Shown: piece by piece, positions 1 to 5,313 of the stretch
Layout: the number at the start of each line of letters is the position of its first letter
How positions within the stretch are numbered: the first letter of the stretch is position 1
Assembly: GCA_029821415.1 (NCBI GenBank)
Contig: JALGTJ010000017.1
Coordinates: 1 to 9,848, forward strand
Direction: 5' to 3'
Length of the DNA stretch: 9,848 nt
Source: Candidatus Zipacnadia bacterium
Lineage (GTDB): Bacteria; Armatimonadota; Zipacnadia; Zipacnadales; Zipacnadaceae
Made by a program: the position numbers and the translations under genes
The notes under the pieces: generated by a model
The model's input: the letters and a program-made list of their open reading frames with translations, nothing else
What the model was told of the DNA's origin: nothing
Database searches by the model: none

Positions 1-2
1 TG

Positions 3-56
3 CACTCGGTCCGGGCGCAATTTGACCCGATTCTGGCCGTAGACACCCAAAACTGA
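3..56 (+). CDS. C-terminal tail of an upstream gene (partial)
   Basis: Frame 3 is open from the window edge to a TGA at 54-56 and reads HSVRAQFDPILAVDTQN, a plausible soluble C-terminus. Of the other two frames, frame 2 stops at 29-31 and frame 1 at 40-42. The position, just before two hairpins and a promoter-like element, fits the end of a preceding + strand gene. Seventeen residues are too few to name a family, and a chance open stretch cannot be excluded. Confidence 0.35.
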   Translation, partial: HSVRAQFDPILAVDTQN

Positions 57-74
57 ATAGTCCCAAGACGTAAC

Positions 75-119
75 CGGGTTCACACAAAACCCGTGACACA
101 CCCTCTCCTTGCGGAGAGG
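75..119 (+). terminator. Two adjacent hairpins, possible terminator of the upstream gene
   Basis: Two perfect inverted repeats lie close together. The first is CGGGTT (75-80) with AACCCG (88-93), loop 7 nt. The second is CCTCTCC (102-108) with GGAGAGG (113-119), loop TTGC. The second is followed by TAACTTT, a weak T-rich tail rather than a real U-tract. They begin 19 nt after the TGA at 54-56 and end before the promoter-like region of the next gene, so termination is the natural reading. A structured leader is the alternative if transcription starts further upstream. Confidence 0.35.
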
Positions 120-134
120 TAACTTTGGCACCAG

Positions 135-149
135 TCTCATATAATGAGA
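135..149 (+). promoter_or_regulatory. TATAAT box inside an inverted repeat (promoter/operator candidate)
   Basis: A perfect consensus -10 hexamer TATAAT sits at 140-145. It lies within a 6-bp inverted repeat, TCTCAT (135-140), spacer ATA, ATGAGA (144-149). No good -35 hexamer lies 16-18 nt upstream; TTGGCA at 125-130 is only 9 nt away. A further short inverted repeat, TGTTG-tag-CAACA, lies at 153-165. A regulator-dependent promoter with an operator over the -10 would fit, but this is inference from pattern alone. Confidence 0.35.
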
Positions 150-230
150 ATTTGTTGTAGCAACAGTGTGAGCTATTCATCACAAGTTCTCAGTACATCC
201 CGGGTATAACCCACGAATTCCCTCCAGGTA

Positions 231-2259
231 GTGAGGAAAATGTGCAGACTCTTGCAAGCAAGCCTAATGGTGCTGGTATTGAGTGTCAGTCCTTACCTCG
301 TCCAGGCAGATATTCTACAACTGGCCAGCGACGGGCACAGTGACTACCGTGTAGTCGTTGCTGAGAATGCCGAACAGCCTATTCCGGCAGTGGCTGAAGA
401 CTTCGTGCGAAGACTTCGTGCATCTCTTTGAAGAGATTACTGGAGTACGGCTGCCTATTGTCACCGATGCCGAACCGATGAGGCAGCACGAGATCATCAT
501 TGGCCCCAGCAAACACCTTGATAACCTGGCCGTCTATATTGACTGGCAGAAGCTGGGCCGGGAAGGCTATGTTATTTGGACGGTAGATGACTACCTGCTA
601 TTGTTCGGCGGCCCAGCGCGGGGCACGCTCAACGCAGTCTATACTTTTCTGGAGAAATACCTGGGCTGCCGCTGGTACACACCTGACTTTAGCATAATTC
701 CGAAGAAGACGGACCTTTCAATTGACCTTATCCACGAGGAGAGTGTACCGCCGTTGGAGGCGCGCTGGATCTACGGCGCTGAGTCGGCCGACCCCGCCTG
801 GGCGGCTCGAAACAGAATTAACCTTTTCTCCCCGTCATTGAAATGGGTTCGTGCTCCGTACGACCGCAGCGTCGTGGAGGAAATCCTGTCCCATCCGCTG
901 TACGCCAAGGCACTCAAATTCGCCACGCCCAAGCCCTACACCTGGAGTGGCGGATACTACGTCCACACATTGGGGGTCAACGGCCTGCTGTCGCGTGAGC
1001 ACTTCGACGAGCACCCGGACTATTTCGGACTGGACTCGGAGGGCAAACGCGACCCCAGGATCACCCCGTGTCTGACGCATCCCGAGGTGTCCAAGTTGGT
1101 CTTGCAGGAGGCAAGGAAATGGTTGGATCAGACCCCCGGAGCTAACATCATCTCCATTTCCCAGTCGGACTCGGTCACAGGTGCTGACTACTGCCACTGC
1201 CCAAGGTGCCAGGAACATTGGAAAAAATACACCTACACTGCGACGAGGAACCCTCTGGGTGTTTTCCCGTACGCCCAGCTTCCCGGCTGGGCAGACCCAA
1301 GCCTTCTCCGGCCAGCGTGGGACCCCGGTAAGTATCACGTAGGTGCGACCGGCGTGCTGCTGGACTTCGTCAACCGCATTGCCAAAGCCCTTGAGGAAGA
1401 CTACCCCGACGTACTCGTGCACACGTTTGCTTACTATTGGTCCACCTTCCCGCCGGAGAATATCAAGATGCACCCGAATGTCGTCGTGGACTTCGCCCCG
1501 CTCACTGCCTGTCACTATCACCCGTTCGGTTGTTGTGAATACAACGAACAATGGAAAGGATACTGGACCGCGATTCGGCAGTGGACGAAAGTGGCGTCCC
1601 ATGTCTGGGTCTGGATGTATGACGCAGACCGCGAGACCCGGCCACCATGGCCGGGCTTCAGGTATCTCGGCCTGAAGTTCAGGGAACTGGAGATGGCCGG
1701 CGTCAAAGGGGCGCAGTTCCACGCCAACAACTTCAAAGACTATTACTGGATGAAGCCGCTTCGTTCCTTCATTTTCGCGAAGATACTGTGGAATCCGCAG
1801 TACGACGTCGCGGCCGGAATAAAGGAATTTGTGGAGGCATATTACGGCGCTGCGGCTGGGCCTATCCTAAGCTACCTGGAGAGTACCCAGCAGCCCGACA
1901 ATTACCTCGGATGCGACGAGAAAAACTGGCCGGTAATGGCGCAGATGGATGGATTCCACAACAACGGTACCAGACCCATACCCACAAAGCAGGTGATAAG
2001 GCGGTGGGATACCCTGTTTGACGAGGCCGAGAAGAAGGCCTCGGGGGACGACAAGCCAGAGGTTCTCAGGCGCGTGAAGATGGCGCGGCTGGCAGTGCAG
2101 ATTACCGCCTTGCTGTACCTCGAGCCAGATGATCCGATTCACGTCAAAGCGGAGCGCGACATTGCCGCAACGGCCAAAGAGGCCGGTCTGTCCGACGAAG
2201 AGAGCCCCGCTTCCTTTGCTCTAGAGAAAGCCCAGGAGAAATGGGACAAGCAAGAATAA
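231..2259 (+). pseudogene. Secreted DUF4838 protein, frameshifted by a 13-bp tandem duplication
   Basis: The gene starts at GTG 231 or ATG 240; neither has a convincing ribosome binding site. It opens with a signal peptide (hydrophobic SLMVLVLSVSPYLVQA), then a GH67 N-terminal-like domain with the family signature FLEKYLGCRWYTPD, then a DUF4838 core with ISQSD and CxCxxC. GAAGACTTCGTGC is repeated exactly at 396-408 and 409-421; this shifts the frame and ends translation at TGA 429-431 after 66 residues. Removing one copy restores AVAEDFVHLFEEITGV, which aligns with the paralogue at 5310, and gives about 671 residues. From 409 the rest is open to TAA 2257-2259. Reinitiation at TTG 358 would lack both signal peptide and ribosome binding site. 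DUF4838 proteins are GH-like but uncharacterised. The copy also has about 35 extra residues after CxCxxC and lacks several acidic residues kept in the paralogue. A sequencing or assembly error is the alternative to a true pseudogene. Confidence 0.85.
396..421 (+). repeat. Perfect 13-bp tandem duplication
   Basis: Two abutting identical copies of GAAGACTTCGTGC, at 396-408 and 409-421. The flanking bases differ (T395 versus C408, G409 versus A422), so the unit is exactly 13 bp. As 13 is 3n+1, it moves the downstream reading frame by one base and breaks the DUF4838 gene. Confidence 0.95.
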
Positions 2260-2368
2260 TGGGAGGGTTGCGGTTATGGCTTGACTGATCGCCAGGTTGC
2301 CTGCCTGGTGCAAAGACCATGCCGCGCTCAGTCGGGGCCGCTACCCAGCTTCTGCGCGGCCTTGGCAT

Positions 2369-2476
2369 TCAGTAGCTAACCGGGATAGTGGGCGGCACAG
2401 ACTCCGAACCGAGCACCGGTGAGATGACCGTAACCAGAACTGCTAAGACAAGCAACATCCATTTTACCAGACCCAT
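2369..2476 (-). pseudogene. Signal-peptide-like mini-ORF, possible remnant of a secreted protein
   Basis: Read on the minus strand, ATG at 2476-2474 opens 35 codons ending in TGA at 2371-2369. The peptide starts MGLVKW, continues with the hydrophobic run MLLVLAVLVTVISPVLG, then SESVPP and a short tail. This has the layout of a Sec signal peptide: charged n-region, long h-region, and a small-residue cleavage zone (VLG-S). It stops about ten residues after the likely cleavage site and has no clear Shine-Dalgarno sequence. It may be a truncated secreted gene, a tiny secreted peptide, or chance. Confidence 0.25.
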
Positions 2477-2657
2477 CACTACCACTGTCTTCTGACCGAC
2501 ATTTGCCATTGGGCTGCTTGGTAACTATGTATTTCCAGTACACCGTGCGGCCTATGCCCTGTAAAGCATATGACTTCAACTTCTCGCCTGTACATCCCCG
2601 CGACAAATAGTTTGGGCCTATTGTTCAGGTGGTAATAGCAGCAGGAAAAACCAGCCC

Positions 2658-2699
2658 TCAACGAGAAACTCATCACCAACTCTGATTGGTGTTCGTTGA
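2658..2699 (+). promoter_or_regulatory. Two-tier hairpin directly upstream of a ribosome binding site
   Basis: The outer stem is TCAACGA (2658-2664) with TCGTTGA (2693-2699). The inner stem is CACCAA (2674-2679) with TTGGTG (2686-2691) around a 6-nt loop. An asymmetric internal loop (2665-2673 opposite 2692) joins them, giving 13 Watson-Crick pairs. The structure ends 3 nt before the GGGAGG ribosome binding site at 2703-2708, so in the mRNA it could affect initiation or stability. It has no U-tract and is not a terminator for the next gene. Confidence 0.4.
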
Positions 2700-2702
2700 A
2701 GC

Positions 2703-2708
2703 GGGAGG
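2703..2708 (+). promoter_or_regulatory. Ribosome binding site GGGAGG that sets the start at ATG 2717
   Basis: GGGAGG lies 8 nt before ATG 2717. The longer reading from TTG 2696 would place this site inside the coding region and would put seven extra residues (MKREVGA, including an acidic one) before the signal peptide. ATG 2717 is therefore preferred. Confidence 0.75.
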
Positions 2709-2716
2709 TTGGGGCA

Positions 2717-4396
2717 ATGCGTGGTAGCCTAACAGTGGTGTCGTTTGGCATACTCCTGATTGTCGCCGGCAGCCTACCGGCTCTTGCCGAGATGGGCCCG
2801 CCGGTTCCTGCCGAAAAAAAGATTATCGGTTGGGCCACCGACCGAATCGAAGGCAAGCATTTCCCCGAAGTTATTGGGCAGCTCGAACGCTTCCCTGTGG
2901 ATGGAGTCGTAATATCCGTATGCCGAGACGACTGGGAGTTATCTAAGCGGGGGCGTTATCCCTGGTTCGGCGGTCGCAGGCACACCCTGGATGACTTCAA
3001 GAAGACGATCGCTGGCTTGAAAGCCACTCACTTCTGCCGGCTCACTGACAACTTCATTGATTTTCAGACCACTGCCCGCGGTGTCACCACGGAAGCAGAG
3101 TCAAACGTGGACTGGTTTGACCCGAGCTGGTCGGTCATTGCAGAGAACGGAGCGATTGCCGCCCGCATCGCCCGAGAAGCCGGCTTCAAGGGGTTGTTTA
3201 TGGACGTTGAGCCGTATAGCGGGGCACTGGGGCCATGGCGTTACCCATTCGACTACACCAGTTATGCGAAGTATTCGCGGGAGGCGCGGCGCACACCCCG
3301 CAGTTTTGATGAGTGCGTCGCTCAGGTCCGTCAGCGCGGCCGGGAATTTATGGAAGCAGTAACAGCCGTTTACCCCGACATCACCATTGTGATGATACCA
3401 GATACAGGTTGGGCGGCAGGCCCGTTGGTCCGTGCCTTTGTTGAGGGCATGCTGGAACGTATTGGTGCAGCCACGCTGGTGGACGGGATGGAGCAGGCTT
3501 ATCCGTATGTCATCTACCAGCAGTTCTTTGATCTGAAGAATGCTGTGAAAACTGGGCGCGCCTCCTCCCCACTCTACGACCGGGTGGAATATGGGTTTGG
3601 ACTGTGGATCGACGTCGGCGCTAACCGTGACGGATTCGTATGGTATGCGGATCCCCAAGAGTGGGACAAGAACTATCGCAGCCCCACACGCTTTGAGCAT
3701 GCGCTGTACAATGCGCTTACAGTCACGGATCGCTACGTATGGCTGTATGCATATAGTGCGTTTCGTTCTACCATCTGGTGGGGCCCTGATTATGGGCATG
3801 GAGAAGGCTGGGGCCGGGATCTGCCCGACGCTTATCTGGAGGCTCTGCGCAACTGCCGCAAACCCCATGACCTAAACTGGCAACCTAAGACGCAGAGGGT
3901 GTTTGTCAGCTTTGACGACGCGATTCTTGTAGAGGGAGACCATATTACGCCGGACGCGATGAACTTGCTGAGAAATCCAGGTTTTGAAAGCTGGAGTGCC
4001 GCCGAACAGCCGCCGGATGGCTGGCTTCTGGTAGGCCGGGCGCCAGTAGTAGTGCAGGAGGAAACTTCCCCACAAAGTGGCCATTATTCTGCTACACTGA
4101 CCACCCAACCCGGTCAGTTCGGTCATGTCTCCCTGGATCAGAGCTTTCCCGCGGCATTCCTGGCCGGCAAGACAATCACGCTGGGAGCTTGGGTGAAGTC
4201 AAACGCCCCTGGAGTTGGCGACTTGCAAATCTTGGATCGTGCTAATCAATCCGAGGCAAGCAATACTTCGGAACCTCATCCTGGTGACGATATATGGCGG
4301 TTCCTGACGGTCACCCGGTCAATACGCAACAATGCTGTCGGTAATGTGCTTATTCGACTAAAAGCTGTTGTCCCCATTATTCCGCAGGAGCAATAG
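2717..4396 (+). CDS. Secreted GH-like barrel protein with a truncated CBM4/9-type module
   Basis: The protein has 559 residues from ATG 2717. Residues 1-24 are a Sec signal peptide ending SLPALA-E. Residues about 35-400 look like a TIM-barrel glycoside-hydrolase-like domain: an opening strand IIGWATDRIEG, GVVISVCRDDW near 63-73, and FKGLFMDVEPY (D163, E165), whose acidic pair after a hydrophobic strand resembles a barrel active-site edge. DGMEQAYPY (D256, E259) is another candidate site. Residues about 415-556 resemble a CBM4/9 carbohydrate-binding module: NLLRNPGFESW, PPDGW, ITLGAWVKS, DDIWRFLTVT and VLIRLKA. The module stops at TAG 4394 exactly where its last strand should follow, and the missing piece (ADESCMIRIEP) is encoded in phase immediately after. 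The substrate is unknown and no established GH family can be assigned by eye. The product is probably exported and binds a glycan. Confidence 0.75.
   Translation: MRGSLTVVSFGILLIVAGSLPALAEMGPPVPAEKKIIGWATDRIEGKHFPEVIGQLERFPVDGVVISVCRDDWELSKRGRYPWFGGRRHTLDDFKKTIAGLKATHFCRLTDNFIDFQTTARGVTTEAESNVDWFDPSWSVIAENGAIAARIAREAGFKGLFMDVEPYSGALGPWRYPFDYTSYAKYSREARRTPRSFDECVAQVRQRGREFMEAVTAVYPDITIVMIPDTGWAAGPLVRAFVEGMLERIGAATLVDGMEQAYPYVIYQQFFDLKNAVKTGRASSPLYDRVEYGFGLWIDVGANRDGFVWYADPQEWDKNYRSPTRFEHALYNALTVTDRYVWLYAYSAFRSTIWWGPDYGHGEGWGRDLPDAYLEALRNCRKPHDLNWQPKTQRVFVSFDDAILVEGDHITPDAMNLLRNPGFESWSAAEQPPDGWLLVGRAPVVVQEETSPQSGHYSATLTTQPGQFGHVSLDQSFPAAFLAGKTITLGAWVKSNAPGVGDLQILDRANQSEASNTSEPHPGDDIWRFLTVTRSIRNNAVGNVLIRLKAVVPIIPQEQ
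4394..4396 (+). other. In-frame amber codon that separates two in-phase coding segments
   Basis: The TAG ends the 2717 gene. The same frame is open again from 4397 to 5158. The five codons 4397-4411 read ADESC and lead straight into the ATG at 4412. Read through, the join reads QEQ-stop-ADESCMIRIEP, which fits the usual closing strand of a CBM4/9-like module (aromatic, small or aromatic, D, D/E, then a hydrophobic strand). A TAC or TAT (Tyr) or TGG (Trp) codon would become TAG by one base change. Confidence 0.65.
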
Positions 4397-4411
4397 GCAG
4401 ATGAGAGCTGT

Positions 4412-5158
4412 ATGATCCGAATAGAGCCTGTAGACACTGGCCAAAAGGTTAAGATCAGCGGACCAGAAGGCTTCGGCAGATGGTATTTGCGATTGCCAGA
4501 AGTGATAATGTTGGACGGCCCTTCGTATGATGTCAGCATTGAGCGCTACGAACCTAACAGCGACGGAACTGTGGGTGTGTCTGGCCGCTGCCCAGCACAC
4601 GACAGTGACGCCCTTTATTGCGCGACCTTCGCAATTCTATACAGGCCTTGTGCTGAACGGATAGATATTACAGTGACGGTCACCAACCAGGGTCCAGCAA
4701 AATGGACGGCGGGGGGCGAGGTTATGGCCTGCCTCCAGCCTGCGGAGAATAATAAGGAATTTGCCGACCCCGATGGGGGTTATACCCATGTGTTGTACAA
4801 CGGTGAATTCCGCAGAATTAGTCAATTCCCTGATCTACAAGGTAAGGCTTTTGTTCCAGGAGAGATGTTCTCATACCGCGTTCAAGGCGAGGAGATGCAT
4901 CCCGACCGCGCTCGGAAACATCAGCATATGCAGGTGCTGGACTCCGGAGTAATTATGCGCACTTCCCACGACGGGACGCGGATCATTGCTTTCTACTGGG
5001 ATCGTGTCCACCGCGTCTCCGGCAACAGCGCCATCTCGTGTATCCATTCTAACCCGCGTATTACCGATCTATCACCCAACCAAACTGAAACACGCCGTGG
5101 CAGCATATACTTCATCTCTCCGTGGAACCAGATCAAACGGGACTTCGCCATGAGGTAG
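4412..5158 (+). CDS. Beta-rich protein of unknown function, or C-terminal part of the gene before it
   Basis: The segment is 248 residues from ATG 4412 and contains no signal peptide. It is rich in alternating hydrophobic strands, for example KVKISGPEGFGRWYLRLPEV, ERIDITVTVTNQG and GTRIIAFYWDRVHRV. It ends with ISCIHSNPRITDLSPNQTETRRGSIYFI split over the last 45 residues, which suggests a beta-sandwich accessory domain. I recognise no named family. The ribosome binding site is weak (GAGAG 4403-4407, only 4 nt from ATG). It lies 15 nt after, and in the same frame as, the 2717 gene, with no stop in between except TAG 4394. If read as one, 2717-5158 would encode a protein of about 813 residues: signal peptide, barrel, CBM and this domain. 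If translated separately it would stay in the cytoplasm, which is odd for a glycan-binding-like domain. It ends in TAG 5156-5158. Confidence 0.65.
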   Translation: MIRIEPVDTGQKVKISGPEGFGRWYLRLPEVIMLDGPSYDVSIERYEPNSDGTVGVSGRCPAHDSDALYCATFAILYRPCAERIDITVTVTNQGPAKWTAGGEVMACLQPAENNKEFADPDGGYTHVLYNGEFRRISQFPDLQGKAFVPGEMFSYRVQGEEMHPDRARKHQHMQVLDSGVIMRTSHDGTRIIAFYWDRVHRVSGNSAISCIHSNPRITDLSPNQTETRRGSIYFISPWNQIKRDFAMR

Positions 5159-5171
5159 GAGACCTATGGCA

Positions 5172-5201
5172 TTGACAATCGCGCCTGCGGCTACCGGTAA
5201 T
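5172..5201 (+). promoter_or_regulatory. Sigma-70-like promoter candidate before the intact DUF4838 gene
   Basis: A consensus -35 TTGACA lies at 5172-5177, followed after 18 nt by GGTAAT at 5196-5201, which matches 4 of 6 bases of TATAAT. The expected start, about 7 nt downstream near 5208, coincides with the first base of the long hairpin at 5207-5263. A second -10-like TATATT at 5267-5272 has no matching -35. Confidence 0.4.
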
Positions 5202-5206
5202 TGCAG

Positions 5207-5263
5207 ACCACACCACCAGGTGAAGACCTTTCGTTAAGGAGGTTTTCCTGGTTTCTGTGTGGT
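5207..5263 (+). promoter_or_regulatory. Long structured leader hairpin containing an orphan Shine-Dalgarno sequence
   Basis: There are three stacked stems: ACCACAC (5207-5213) with GTGTGGT (5257-5263); CCAGG (5216-5220) with CCTGG (5247-5251); AAGACCT (5223-5229) with AGGTTTT (5240-5246), one G-T pair. This gives 19 pairs with small internal loops and a 10-nt terminal loop. TAAGGAGGT at 5235-5243 is a perfect complement of the usual 16S anti-Shine-Dalgarno and is partly paired with ACCT 5226-5229. No U-tract follows, so an intrinsic terminator is unlikely. The hairpin ends 46 nt before ATG 5310. It may be a cis-acting regulatory or stabilising leader. Confidence 0.5.
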
Positions 5264-5313
5264 ACTTATATTGGGATAGTCAGGGTAGCATAGAGGTCAG
5301 GAGGGAAACATGA
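5257..5313 (+). CDS. Possible leader peptide overlapping the DUF4838 start codon
   Basis: GTG 5257 opens 18 codons ending in TGA 5311-5313, which overlaps ATG 5310 as ATGA. The peptide begins with an aromatic cluster, WYLYW after the start residue, and ends VRRET. The perfect Shine-Dalgarno at 5235-5243 lies 13 nt upstream, longer than usual. The overlap would allow translational coupling. The evidence is only the layout, and chance is a serious alternative. Confidence 0.2.
   Translation: MWYLYWDSQGSIEVRRET

Larger units (their letters stand above)
2260..2716. other. Long intergenic region between the broken DUF4838 gene and the barrel gene
   Basis: No + strand gene is supported here. It holds an imperfect hairpin at 2290-2310 (CGCCAGG with CCTGGTG, one G-T pair, no U-tract), a minus-strand mini-ORF with signal-peptide character at 2369-2476, and a two-tier hairpin at 2658-2699 before the next ribosome binding site. 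A gggagggttgcggttATG at 2261-2278 looks like a start region but stops after two codons. No convincing -35/-10 pair was found; TTGCCA 2503-2508 with TATGTA 2526-2531 is weak. Confidence 0.5.

Noticed and set aside
102..119. Twelve-base match, inverted, between this hairpin and the hairpin at 7746-7769 (TCTCCGCAAGGA)
   Set aside because: A 12-base match between two places in about 10 kb is expected by chance a few times, so it is not evidence of a shared element.
835..1722. Long minus-strand open frame of 295 codons inside the first DUF4838 gene
   Set aside because: It lies wholly antisense to a recognisable DUF4838 coding frame, has no domain character, and open antisense frames are expected from codon bias. 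The same applies to 3101-3868 and 5457-6341.
2290..2310. Hairpin CGCCAGG/CCTGGTG as a terminator for the first DUF4838 gene
   Set aside because: It has a G-T pair, a 7-nt loop and no U-tract on the + strand.
4394..4396. Pyrrolysine or amber recoding at the split gene
   Set aside because: Two other genes in the window end naturally in TAG and no readthrough element is visible, so a mutation or natural split is more likely. Kept only as a test in the finding.
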